Assembly: GCF_012489685.1 (NCBI RefSeq)
Contig: NC_080041.1
Span: forward strand, 25,099,780-25,163,779
Reading direction: 5' to 3'
Source: Lotus japonicus
Taxonomy: Eukaryota; Streptophyta; Magnoliopsida; Fabales; Fabaceae
Length of the DNA stretch: 64,000 bases
The position numbers and the translations under genes were made by a program. Each line of letters opens with the position of its first letter. Positions within the stretch are counted from its first letter, which is position 1. The notes beneath the pieces were generated by a model. The model was not told the origin of the DNA and made no database searches. It saw nothing but the letters and a program-made list of their open reading frames with translations. Of the stretch, positions 10,796-21,929 are shown piece after piece.

Positions 10796-12683
10796 AAACA
10801 CAAAAAACTGCCCCCAAAAGGAGTAGGAAACACCAGAACATGAGACAATTGAAAACTGTTGCGTGAAGTTGTCAAAAATAAAAACTGCTACCTTTTGTAT
10901 CTGTGGCTACGCTTTTCAACTGTTTTGAAAATCAAAAAAATGTTATAAGTTATATGGTCAGAACCGGTGCCAAGCAAGGCGCTGCCTTTGGAGCAATGCT
11001 AAGGTTGCGGTTATGTTTTTACGATACTGCTACCTTTAATTCCTAAAATTAGTGAAGTATTCTTCATTAAATGTAAAATTAAAAATAATAGTAACTTACA
11101 TTTCTTTTTTTTGAAAATTAATAACTTACATATCAATTAGGCATGATATATAATCAATTCTGAAGATGTGAATACCATCAACCCCGACTCTGACAAGGAA
11201 ACCATGTTTTGACATGATTTAGAGGAAAACTGAATCATACCCCAAACTTGAAGAGATGGATACGGAGATGGGTATGGGGATGTAGTAAACTCATCGCGAT
11301 GAAATAAAAAAAAATTGAAATATAATAATGGTTGAATTACAATAAATTGATTTAATTTCTAAATTTTTTATATTTTAAGATTCTTAATGTATATTTATTT
11401 TTCAAAAAAATAAAATTTTATTATGAAAGCAAAAGACTTGAAAACACTCCTCTCAAACATTACAAATACAACAAAAAAATGTTGTATATAGATTTTCAAA
11501 GAGAGGACATATATTTATTCTTTCTGTCACACCATTGATCAGCAAAAGAGTGAGCAAAATAATTTTATTAGTTGACAAATCAAAATTTCTCCTTGTGTAC
11601 CTCTCTTTTTTTTTGGTCAAACTTGTGTACCTCTCTTTTTTTTTTAACAAAACTTGTGTACGTCTCTTGTCCTAAAATCACATTTATAACTATCTCAATT
11701 TGTTGATAATCTTAGGTCTCCTCTTTAGGCCCAACTCATGAAAATTATTATAAGCCCAATACACTGATTAAAAACTTGAGATTTAGCGAAAAGGGAAGAG
11801 ATAAAGAACGAACGAGTCCCTAGAGGCGAGGAAGAAGGTTGAATCAGTTGCTGGTCTCTTTCTCTCTCCAATTCAACTTCCACATCAGCTAAGTGACCAT
11901 CCATGTAAACATCCTCCATTAACAAACAAACGGTAGGACCAACGTTGCAGACTGACAGCAAAGTCAGAGACCATCTGTGTAATTAAATTAGGTGGGGGAC
12001 TAAAATCGTGGAATTGATAAACGTCAAAGACCAAAGTTGCAATTAAACCTAACAAAATCATCATGATCTAGAACTAAACTTAACATAAAATAATATACCA
12101 ATTAAAAACTAAATAAAAATATATATTAAAAATACATATTAAATTAAAATAATACAAAAATGCATGAATCTCGTGAATTAAATGTAAAATAAAATATAAG
12201 AGTGTGCATATTATGGACATATCTATATATAACTGTAATACAATAAACTATGTGATACAAATAATTAATTTTTTTCTGGAAGTTCAATGTGAGTGTCGAC
12301 TTTAGAAATCATTTTTTCGCTATCTTTTTACAAAACCCCTAAAGTTTCAACTAAAAGATAAAATGATTATTTATTATCTCAATTGAAGTAATGAGTCCTC
12401 TCACAATGACGTGGGGCTCATTATTTCAACTAGTCCCTATGTTCTTCGAATGGATCTCTTAGTTGTTGTGAGTGTTCCTTAAAAGCGGTAGTTTTATTTT
12501 TATATGAATCATATTTTTTTGCTATATTTTGATCCACATGATGATGTTCATATATTCTATTTTATTCCGAAAGTTTTAAATTATTCGTAAAGATAATTTA
12601 CTCAGAAAAAGAATACGTAATTTTAATTAAAATTTTATGATCAATATCAATATCATCAATATCAATAATTCAATATCAATCAA
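10796..12683. other. AT-rich intergenic stretch, no gene seen
   Basis: No supported coding region. A small tandem repeat of about 33 bases with core ACTTGTGTACCTCTC lies at 11590-11665. Short repeated ATATCAAT units precede the Helitron junction. Confidence 0.5.
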
Positions 12684-13021
12684 TCTATCTATATAATATA
12701 CTAAAGGAAGATTTTTTTCTAGAAGGTTTTGTCATGTGTCACCACCATATTATCCCATAAAAAAATATACAATTTTTTTTTTCATAACTTTGAAATACAT
12801 ATTATTTAATTTAATTATGTCAAGCACATAATTGTGCAATACACAGTGTGAGGAAGAAAAAAAAATGGGTCATACCAAAAGAGGGATAAGAGATTTAGGT
12901 GTTTATCTTCTATTGAGTAAAATTTTTCAATAGATGACCGTCTATCACTCTTTAGATTACAGTCGTGTTTTTGTGCTCTTAAATTATGATTTGGAATTAT
13001 TACTATGCACTAACAGTGGGG

Positions 13022-15034
13022 ATGGAGGGTGGGAGCTCTGCTAGGGCAACGTTGAATGGGAGGAGAAAACCACCGGAGGTACGATTTCATGGGGTGTGGA
13101 AGGCAAAGAGAGAGGGAGGTTCTTTCTCAGTCTTTGTTGATGGCTTAGCAGATGGTGTGACATGGGCCAAAGTCCATGCACTCTTTGCAGCGTCAGGAGG
13201 ACTACGAAGCGTATACGTATAGAGAAGGAAGAAGGAAGGGAGGCGCCTGAGATTTGGGTTTCTGAGATACAACACTGATGAAGAGGCAGAGAGAGCTATT
13301 AGCAAGTTCAATGGTGTAAAGTTAGAAGAAGCGTATTTGGAGGTCAAGAAAGCTTTATATCAGAGTTCATGGAGGAAAGAAAGTTATGTGTCACTGAGGA
13401 AGCCTAGGACTCAGAAGATTTGGAGGCCAAAGAAGAATAGAACTGAATTTGCGCGCAACCCGGAAAACACAAACCATGATGCCTACACTTCCTTTACAAT
13501 GGAGGAGGAAGTAAGATCATGGGTAGAGAGATGTGCTGCGGCAACATGTTACAGCGTCCTTTCCAGAGAGAGTCTTCAAGAGGGTCTGCGGATGCAGGGA
13601 CTGTCAAACTTTAAGGTTAAATTGCTGGGGGCAAGGGACGTGATATTGGAATTTGAGACCAAGGAGGATATGGAGTTCACTCTGACAGAAGCAGCCACCA
13701 TGTTGGAGGAATTTTTTGAATGCATTAAACCTTGTGAGGCGGCGACAGTCGGTCGATCTCACCTAGTTTGGGTCCGACTTTGGAAGGTGCCCGTAGGAGT
13801 CTGGAATTATGATTTCTTTAACATCATTGGTGATCGGATGGGCAAATACGTTTGTATAGATGAAATAACGGCAAGAAAAGAACGCCTTGATTTTGCTCGT
13901 ATGCTGGTGGATACAACGTGTCCATTGATAGAACAACAGTTTATGGATGTTCTTGTGGAAGGCACCATGGTTCGGATCTTGATAGAAAAAGAAACTTCAG
14001 TTTACCAGGATTGGTCAGGGCTCAAGTTGGGAAGCAGGGATCAAAAGAGTATCGATTCGAAGGGGGAGGACGACGTAAGTGTGGGGGGAGAAGTGCAACC
14101 AATGGATGACGAACTGGCCGGTTTACCAAAAGATACGACGGTGGCGGAGGGAGAAGTGGCGGAAGAGGTGGTGGCTCCGTTGACGGGGTTGGCGACAAAC
14201 GATTACAAAGATTTAATTCTGGCGGGTTATACGGCAAGGGAGTTACTGATATGGTTACAAAATGTGGCAATAAATGGAATTAATGGAGGGATTTCTGATC
14301 TTCGAAGCCAGGGAGAAGAATATGGCGTAATGAAGGGAGAAGGTGATTCAAAATTGTTTGGAAGGGCCCCAATATGTATAAATGCAATGGAAACTGATGT
14401 GGGATTTGTTGGTGGGGGTGGTTACGGAAGTGAGATTGCACAGAAGGGTCAAACAGGTGTGGATAAGATTATGGGCTTGGAATCCATTGGGCCTTTATCT
14501 TTACCAACATCCCTGAGGAAAGTAAAAATACTTGCTCGCTCTCCCAGAGGGAAAAATAACCGACAGGAGAAGAATCCTGAAACGAATGGAGCTGTTGTAT
14601 TTGGGATGGGCTTTGCTGGCCCAAATTTGGTAACAGAAGATCATGCAGTAAAGGAGGAGGGTCTTGACGGGTCGGGTTTGGGTCATTCAGGTATTGATGC
14701 AATTGCCCTGGAGGACCAAATTTTAGACCAGGTTATGCGTAGAAGAGGTAGAAAGAAGGTGACTCAGTCAAAAGATAAACACAAAGGTGAGAACCCTCTG
14801 ATTACGCAGGTGAAGAGAGGTAGACCAAAGGGAAGTTGCAACAAAACTGCTACTGGTGCTCGGTTACTTTCTTCAGCCAAACAGGAGGAGTCAGGGGTAG
14901 AAAAATCAGCGAATTGGGCACAACAAGCTTGGTCTTTGGGCAAACAACTTGGTGTGGTCTTTGATGGAGATGATGGTGAGATGGTAAAGAGGTTGACGGT
15001 CCAGGTCAGACAAAACCATCCAAACTTCCTGTAA
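13022..15034 (+). pseudogene. LINE ORF1 (RRM + DUF4283-like), one stop codon
   Basis: Likely start at ATG 13022. One in-frame TAG at 13220 interrupts an otherwise open frame of about 670 codons. The N-terminal RRM shows RNP2-like FSVFVDGL and RNP1-like RRLRFGFLRYN on either side of the stop. The middle (VWVRLWKVPVGVWNYDFF, GKYVCID) matches the DUF4283-like ORF1 region of plant L1 elements, an RNA-binding chaperone component of the retrotransposition particle. Near the C-terminus a KRGRPKGS stretch resembles an AT-hook. The single stop points to recent inactivation. Confidence 0.8.
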
Positions 15035-15141
15035 TTTTTGCCTTCTGGTAGATTGTGGTGGTATGGGGAGTCCTTGGCTAACTTGGATCGTGAGGGGAAT
15101 GGGACGATCGACAAAACGACGGGTCTTTAAGAAACACATCT

Positions 15142-15376
15142 CTCATTTGAGGCCTGGATTATTGAAAGTGATTCCAAGGTGGCAGTAGGATGGGTACAAA
15201 ATGGAGCTCGAAGGCCCTGGAAATTGTCCCCGATATTGGACAGAATTGATGTTTTGTGGCTGGAAGTGAGCTGTGTGGTAATTAGACATGTGATACGTGA
15301 AGGGAATGTAGAAGCGGATTTTTTGGCAAAGAGTGGCCGGGACGAGATGGTGGTGCTCTGGAAGGTTAGTGACTGA
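15142..15376 (+). pseudogene. LINE RNase H C-terminal remnant
   Basis: The frame reads from EAWIIESDSKVAVGWVQ to REGNVEADFLAKSGRD and stops at 15376. The Asp in ESDS and the Asp in EADFLA correspond to catalytic positions of the type-I RNase H tail of plant L1s. The N-terminal part of the domain (first Asp and Glu) is absent because of the internal deletion. It lies about 110 bases after ORF1 with no reverse transcriptase between. Confidence 0.75.
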
Positions 15377-16224
15377 GGTTGGAGGTATCCTCTGTGAGAT
15401 CCTTCTTGGTCAGGTGATCTTTAATAATAGTTGTGCTATATCTGGTTTAGTGGATCTGAGAGTAGCAGGGAGGTCTAATAAGGTACGGTTGGGTGATATA
15501 ATTGATATGTCAATGGGATTCATATATCTTGTTGTTATAGAGAATGAGGCTATTATGTGGAGAGCTTATTGTTTCTTTTATACTTGCTCGAAGGGACCAA
15601 CCTGGAGGCTAGATTCTGGGGGGTATAAGTTACAATTATCAATATCTGATACAGGATATAGTTAAGGGGCTCTTTGGGTTGGTTATGTAAACACTCTAGT
15701 GCTTTGGGTACTCTTTTTCCTACCCTTGGTTTTTCTAAGGGAGGTTTTAATGAGGCTTAAGTGCTAGTGGTGATTGGTATTTTCTTTGGTTGGTGTTCTC
15801 AAACGATTTAGCCATGAGAGGGTTGTTCTCATGGTTGCATTTGATATTAATAATATTCATCTTATGTTGTCAAAAAAAATTATGATTTGGAATTCTATGC
15901 TTTGACGGTATAAAAAATTAGACTCTCTATGTCTAAAAATATGGATATCTGAGTTTTGTTTAAAGATTTGGTAATTTTTGTTCTCTCATATTGCTTCAGT
16001 AGTAATTGACAAGCATTGAGCCCATTCATTGTTTCTTATCTCTAGATGATCAAGAAGCTATACGAATGGTGGTGGTAGTGGCAGAAATCCCCAAATCCTA
16101 TTTTACCCACCAAATCATCTAATTTGCCTCTCCCAATGGAATGAATACACACTCTCCCTCAAACAAACTCATTGTTAGTTAGCTCTGTCTATTTTTTGAA
16201 AAAGAACATTTTCCATCAAGATTC

Positions 16225-16413
16225 ATGGGTCCAAGTGTTGATGTGGCTACTGAAAAACTCAGTGCCTGGGATAAAGGAATTCAAGTGTTGGTGGATTTTA
16301 TTTTTAATTTTTATAAGCAAGTGTTGGTGGATTTGATTTTTATTGTTTATAAGCAAGTGTTGGTGGATGTTTGCCATGTTTTTATTGCTCAACAAAAGGA
16401 AGAGTTTGATTAA
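16225..16413 (+). CDS. Small ORF with 12-residue repeats (uncertain)
   Basis: A 62-codon frame starting MGPSVDVATEKLSAWDKGIQ, then three near-identical units with core QVLVDxIF..(F/V)YK, encoded by a 36-bp tandem repeat (16287-16370). The units are hydrophobic. I do not recognise the protein. It lies inside the inner Helitron, where captured host exons are common, so it may be a captured gene fragment or a chance frame through a minisatellite. No intron or promoter signal was identified. Confidence 0.25.
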   Translation: MGPSVDVATEKLSAWDKGIQVLVDFIFNFYKQVLVDLIFIVYKQVLVDVCHVFIAQQKEEFD

Positions 16414-16932
16414 AAGAGCTATTTTTGTGAAATTTTCTTCATATAAACTATGAAATTTGTATAACAACATGATTTGTTATTACTTCTTCACATAAACTAG
16501 GCTGAAAAAATTGATTTATGTCTCTTTTTTTATTCAATCTTTTTTATTCTAGATTTCTTTTATTTAACTTCACTTCTTATTATGGTTTCCACTTTTATTT
16601 TGATTTGCATTTTTCTTTTGATTTTGGACTAGAACATTGAAGATTGAAGAGGAGGAAAGGGAATAGAGTGTTTCTTGAGAGGCATCCATCAAAGTCATCA
16701 TCTTCAACAACAGTATAAACTCTTCTTTTATTTTGCTTCTTTATGATTTCTCCTGATCCTTTTTTATTTGAGTGTAAACTTTAAACTCTACACTTTCGCC
16801 ATTCCTTGAGGAATTATTTCATCGGTTACTCCCGACAAACTTGAAACTCTACACATTTTGCTATAAGTCTCCAAGCCAAAATTGACAACTAATCAAAATT
16901 GTGTAGCATGGCCATAAGTTCTGAAGATTGTC

Positions 16933-17215
16933 ACATAATTCTTAAAAATAATTAAATCAGACAGCAAATAATAATTTAATTAATTGATTACACTTTTTTT
17001 AAAATATTCAAAATAAAAAACCCTATATATAAAAAAAAAACATAATTCTTAAAAATAATTAAATCAGACAGCAAATAATAATCTAATTAATTGATTACAC
17101 TTTTTTTAAAAAAATCAAAATAAAAACCCTACATATAAAAAAAACATAATTATGAAAAATAATTAAATCAGGCAGCAAATAATAATCTAACTGGCTGTCT
17201 GAAAATATTTAAAAA
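16933..17215 (+). repeat. Tandem repeat of about 105 bp, about 2.7 copies
   Basis: Units beginning CATAATTCTTAAAAATAATT start at 16933, 17041 and about 17145. All share CAGACAGCAAATAATAAT or a close variant. It lies within the inner Helitron and is AT-rich and non-coding. Confidence 0.85.
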
Positions 17216-18590
17216 ATACAAAAATAAATTATTTGTTGCATAGGTAAAAACAAAAAAAAAAACGTTAGATAATAATAAAAAGGATAATTTAAAAAATTGT
17301 AAAATTAGGAGGTAAAATTAGTTTTACAATTTATTTTCGTCTTTAGAGCTATTTTATATCATAGCAAAATCTGCTGGATATCTAGAGTTAAGTAATTTTT
17401 TATCTTTTAGCTATATGCACTGGACTAAATTTTTTTCATTTATTCTGGCAACATACCAACAGGAACAGGCGAACGACCCCCAAATGTTTTAGACAATTTT
17501 GAATGATAACAAAGGGAAGTTAAATTTAAAACACTCACCTAAAAAAAGCACACCATAACACCAAAACTTCTCATCATGACAGAAGCAGAGCACTTGAGAC
17601 AAGTGAGAGAGCAAAACGATACACTCAAAGATTTGTGATGAGGTACTCACCATGACGTCTTTTAGAAACTGGATGATAATTTTTCATTTTTAATCTTAAT
17701 ATAAGAAGCCTATTGAAAGTTGAAAAATAATATTTGTGTAAAATATAATGAATTATTTTTGAAAAAAGATATTATTTTTAACCAATCCATGATTTTCCAA
17801 AAAATGTAAGTTGATATTAACAAATAATAATAATTTTTTAAAAATAATGTTTTTAAATCTGGAATATAGATAGTAAATCTTTTTTTTATGAAATCATGCA
17901 TATGTAATACAAAATTAGTCAACTTTGACAATAAACTATGCCCATGTTTTTTGTCAATAAAATTTTATAGGCAATATATATATTTGGAAAAGAACATAAA
18001 GTTTTAATAGAACTTGAAATGCAAGGAATGAAACAATGAGAGATTTTACAACATTTTTTGATAATTCACTTCAAAATAGCAACGGTGGAAAAAAATGGAG
18101 AGAAGAAACAATGAGTGAATAACAAACTTATATATATTACTATAGATATATAAGTAAAAAAATAATAATGGTTATGAATAAACACAAATTTTTGAAAATG
18201 TAAAAAGAACAGATATATTATTTTTTTGAAAGTTTTTAATTTGTTAATATAAAACACTATTACTAATAATTGATTTTAAATGTTAATATTTTATGTACAA
18301 TTTTCATCCAAAATATTTTTTAAATTAACATTAGCATCTTAGTTTTTTTAGGAAATATTACATAAAAAATAACTTTAAATACATTTTTCTAAAAAGGTGG
18401 TTATTTAAACGTATAGGTCGAAAAATCAATCCTTAAGAACCAGACTTTTAGATAGACTTTTGATCTTCACTACACCTGGGTTACAATTGTGAGAACATTT
18501 TAACACACACAAAATCTAACAAACACTTATATATTTATACATTTGAAAATTGTAAAAAATTTAAAAAATATAGTATTAAACAAATTTTAG
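17216..18590. other. AT-rich Helitron interior, no gene seen
   Basis: Very AT-rich. The open frames on the - strand near 17710-17931 and 18066-18257 consist of Phe/Ile/Leu/Lys-rich low-complexity translations and are not supported as genes. Confidence 0.5.
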
Positions 18591-18999
18591 ATATAACAAA
18601 AGTCACCCGTGCATTGCACGGGTTAATCAACTAGTATATATTAGAAAAGAATAACTTCTGTGAGACTGATTTGGTGAGGTAGCAGCTCCTGGTTCAATCT
18701 CATAAGAAAAATTCCACGTGTCAATTTGTTAGATAACAAATTCCACGTGTCAATTTGTTAGATAGTTTCTCTTTTGTTGTGTTGTTTTATCATGAAACCG
18801 AATTTTAAAATATTTACCCTAATTATCTAAGATTTACCTAGATTACTCCTTACTAAATTTATTTCCAAAACAAATCTTGAAATTGTTTTCATTATCTCTT
18901 TAAATTAGGAAAAGTCTCAAGCCTAATTTACTGCATATTTACAGGAATCCTCTGATTTCTTCTTTTATTCTTTCTCATGATGTACAATATAAAAATAAA

Positions 19000-19511
19000 G
19001 GCTAAAAAGCACTTTTGGCCCCTGATGTTTCAAGTTTGTGCAAATTTTACCCCTATTCTATTTTTGTCGATGTTTCTACCCCTCATGTTTTCAAACAGTG
19101 CACCGTCTACCCCTCCGTCAGTCAGACGTTAAAAAACTAACAGAATGAGCTGATTTGACTTTTTTATTTTTATTTTTTGGACCTGCCACGTGGAAATTAC
19201 AAGTAAAATTGGAAAAAGGGGGCATGGGAGATTCAAACTCAAGACCTGTAAGTAGCAAAACATGCATTTAACTAGTTCAGTTACATACATAATTGATATA
19301 TACATCAAGCAAATTTAATTTATATCATTTCCTTGATCATTATCAACTTCATATACTCCTCTTCATCTCTCTAATCCACTCAGGAACCTCTCCTGAGAAA
19401 GTCTGACTGACAGAGGGGTAGACAGTGCACTGTTTGAAAACATGAGGGGTAGAAACGTCGACAAAAATAGAGTAGGAGCATAATTTGCACAAACTTAAAA
19501 CATCAAGGGCA
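19000..19511. mobile_element. Mutator-like MITE with TIRs of about 115 bp
   Basis: The left end (19000-19130) and the right end (19395-19511) are inverted copies. The left reads CCCCTGATGTTTCAAGTTTG, CTACCCCTCATGTTTTCAAA and CCTCCGTCAGTCAGACGTT; the right has the same blocks in reverse with about 90 percent identity. A 9-bp AAAAATAAA flanks both sides (18991-18999, 19512-19520), as expected for Mutator-type insertion, although it is low-complexity. It is nested in the outer Helitron. Confidence 0.75.
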
Positions 19512-20029
19512 AAAAATAAAATATGTAGTGCTGAGATTATAATCCATTAAAATTTAAAAAAAAAATTCCTAATTATCTAAGATACTACATATCTAAGATT
19601 TTCCCTAATGTGCGAGTTGGGGGGGAGAGAGAGAAGGACAATTAATGGGCAAAGAGGAAAAAGATATAGGGAAACTGAAAATTTAAAATGTCAGATGAGA
19701 GAAAAGAGAGATGAACGAAAATGAGGGAGAAAAAGAGACAATTTAGGGGGAATTAATGGGGAAAGAGGATAGCACATATTGAGAACAACTTAAAAAAAAA
19801 AATTTAAAACATAGATAACTTAGAATTTAAAATATAATAACTGAAAACGAACTTGCATAATCATGTTCATGATTAATTGATGTATCAAATACAATAAACA
19901 TATTCTCTGTGCAACCCGCACGGAAAAAAAAAAACACTAGTTTCTTTTAAATTGATTAGTTTCTTCTTAATCTCATTGTGATATTTTACATAAGTCTTCC
20001 TATTCAAACAAGCAGGCTTGTCTTCTAGT

Positions 20030-20125
20030 ATATATCTTGCCTTAATTTGGGCCTTGTTGTAATCTTTGTCTTTGCCCCTCTCGGCCTCTATGAATGAAAT
20101 TCCTATAGTTGACCAAAAAATAAAA
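20030..20125 (+). mobile_element. LINE 3'-end remnant (possible)
   Basis: GTTGTAATCTTTGTCTTTGC...CTATGAATGAAATTCCTATAG followed by an A-rich tail resembles plant L1 3' UTR ends. No coding part is attached. Weak call. Confidence 0.3.
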
Positions 20126-20529
20126 TCACTTTTTTTCTTTTGATGATTCAGTTAATTATTTTATGCTTAACTACTTCCATTGTCAATTTTGTGAAAATAT
20201 TGTCGTAATAAATTAATTTGGTTGATTCTTTTTTGATCTACTAATCTCTGTTTTTCTGGAAGTGTTCTACTAGCCACTTCTTGGGCTCAAACATTTGTTC
20301 AGTTACTTATGCTTTTTGGTCCAAGAAAAAGCTGTTCATTTGTTTCTTTTCAGTTTACGCTTTGCCCATCATGAGAAGAACCAAAAAGTAAAGAACAAAA
20401 ATATTCTACTTGCAATTGAATAAAAAATAAACTTCTGTAGTTCGACCCAACAAAAAAACCTTCTATAGAGTAAAATCAACTATTAAATTTTTTGTTTCAC
20501 AAAAAACAAAAACTATCAAATTATATGTT

Positions 20530-20726
20530 ATAGGGGTTAATGATGAAATTAATCATGCCTTTGTAAACTAGTTTGATTTTATTTCCTTTAAAAAAAATGA
20601 CGTTAGTGGCGGTAAAAAACTGTCAGTAATTGTAAAAATGATCGCCACCAAAAGTCATTTTTTTCTTAGAGGGACTAAAATCAAACTTGCTTACAAACTA
20701 AGAGACTAATTTGACCATTAACCTTA
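20530..20726. mobile_element. Short Mutator-like MITE
   Basis: The ends GGGGTTAATGATGAAATTA... (left) and TTTGACCATTAACCTTA (right) are inverted, and TTTGTAAACTAGTTTGATTT pairs with AAATCAAACTTGCTTACAAA further in. The arms are about 65 bases around a core with GTGGCGGT/ATCGCCAC. The target duplication is unclear. Confidence 0.55.
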
Positions 20727-20895
20727 TGTAATAGTTTAGGCATAATCCTTTTTTTAATATATAATAATGTATTAGGAAGAATTTCAGTATAGTTGATGCC
20801 CTTGAAGCATGGAACTTATTTTTCTATATTAAAAATCATTTATGAATTATGAATAACACAATATAATTATCATTTGTGTTTAATCATAGTAAAAA

Positions 20896-21360
20896 TCAAG
20901 TAAAGCTACTAAGGAGATCAGAACATAAAAACTGAATCACTGCAGAATGCGGTAAACACCACACACGCTTTGGGGTTCTCTCATGAGAAGCTTGTCTCGC
21001 TAGGAAGTCTGCCGCAGTGTTTTTCTCACGAGGAACAAAATCGATGCTGACATTCCACTCCCATGCAAGTTGGGTTTTCACTCTATCAAGCACCTCCTTA
21101 CTAGTATCGAAATCCTCTTGGAACACTTGCACAAGCCATAAACAATTTGATCTACAAGTAAGATAACAGTGACAAAGCTCACGGGCATGTTGCAAGTCCA
21201 CCTCTAATGCTAACAGTTCAGCAAGGAAAGGATTCCCATGATTAATACTCATCGACATCCCGAGAAGCCACGCACCACAAGCATCCTGGAGGATCGACTC
21301 ACACCTCATCCGATTCAAAGCTACAACCCAACTACCGTCCACGGAAACAACCACTAGTTG
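20896..21360 (-). pseudogene. LINE RNase H domain (catalytic Asp changed)
   Basis: A 152-codon frame with the pattern of a plant L1 RNase H tail: VSVDGSW (first Asp), PFLAELLAL (Glu), RSNCLWLV at the strand where SD or TD is expected, and NTAADFLARQ (last Asp). The third acidic position therefore reads Asn instead of Asp, which should abolish activity. It is the last domain of the LINE remnant described here and lies downstream of the zf-RVT region. Confidence 0.8.
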
Positions 21361-21929
21361 CTAAGTCGAGTTAATAGAAGGAGATGTACCCATGGTCAAT
21401 GTTGCTACCGTGTTTTCAGAAGTCACCGACGATAAGGTCTGGATGCCAGGCCATCGCTGCCAACATGCTATATCCATCATAGCTTGATGGAGAATGTAAC
21501 TCAGAAGCCACGAGGACGGACCAAAGATGAATTCATTTCGCCAACACCACGCCCACCACAGGATAGCAATGGCAAAAAGACTTTGTGGGTGCCTGAGAAT
21601 ACTCGCAAACCATACCGGAAAAGGTACATGCCTCCACAACAGTGGAAGATTCGAACCAAACTGCTGCCATAATCATTGAGAATTTGGGCTCAATCAAAAG
21701 ATATGATCCTCGTCCTCCACTACGGCTTGGCACCTAGGACAAACAGAACTAGTGCTCAAGTGACTCCGATGACATTTTGCATTTGTTGGCAACGCTCCCT
21801 TGGCGATGAGCCAAGGAAAGAACCTTGGTTTCTCGAAGACCTTCGATTTCCAAATGTGTCTCCTGATCATCGAGGCACCCGCACCAACATTGGCGATTAA
21901 ACAGTAGGCAGAGCTAGTAGAATAAAGCC
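21361..21929 (-). pseudogene. LINE zf-RVT region, broken
   Basis: Two adjoining frames (21694-21957 and 21361-21639) carry the Cys/His zinc-binding-like zf-RVT segment that links reverse transcriptase and RNase H in plant L1 elements: PRFFPWLIAKGALPTNAKC, CPRCQ, then W..W.WRNEFIF. At least one frameshift separates them. Confidence 0.75.

Larger units (their letters stand above)
12999..15876 (+). mobile_element. Internally deleted L1-type LINE inside a Helitron
   Basis: It is bounded by an 18-bp target duplication AAATTATGATTTGGAATT (12981-12998 and 15877-15894, overlapping the A tail). The order is ORF1 with RRM (13022-15034), a C-terminal RNase H remnant (about 15142-15376) and 3' UTR ending TTATGTTGTCAAAAAAA. 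The endonuclease and reverse-transcriptase regions normally between ORF1 and RNase H are missing, roughly 3 kb. Plant L1s with an archaeal-type RNase H tail are an established group. The exact junction is near 15035-15140. Confidence 0.85.
12688..18634 (+). mobile_element. Inner non-autonomous Helitron
   Basis: The 5' end TCTATATAATATACTAAAGG follows an A. The 3' end has the palindrome CCCGTGCATTGCACGGG (18606-18622), then eight bases, then CTAG (18631-18634) followed by T. These are the defining Helitron terminal features. The body (net about 3 kb without the LINE) has no Rep/helicase. It contains a small repeat-containing open frame (16225-16413), a tandem repeat of about 105 bases (16933-17215) and an inserted LINE (12999-15876). 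Confidence 0.75.
12684..19940 (+). mobile_element. Outer non-autonomous Helitron, split by an inner Helitron
   Basis: If the inner Helitron (12688-18634) is removed, the flanks join to A|TCTATATATATTAGAAAAG, a canonical Helitron 5' end after an A. The 3' end is a GC hairpin (CTGTGC...GCACGG, 19906-19923, one G-T pair) then CACTAG (19935-19940) followed by T, as expected for insertion between A and T. The net length is about 1.3 kb. There is no Rep/helicase, so it is non-autonomous. It carries two tandem copies of CCACGTGTCAATTTGTTAGAT (18713-18767) and a Mutator-like MITE (19000-19511). Confidence 0.6.

Noticed and set aside
12986..13021. Upstream ATG (12986) as LINE ORF1 start
   Set aside because: It lies within the 18-bp target duplication, that is in host flank, so the start at 13022 is preferred.
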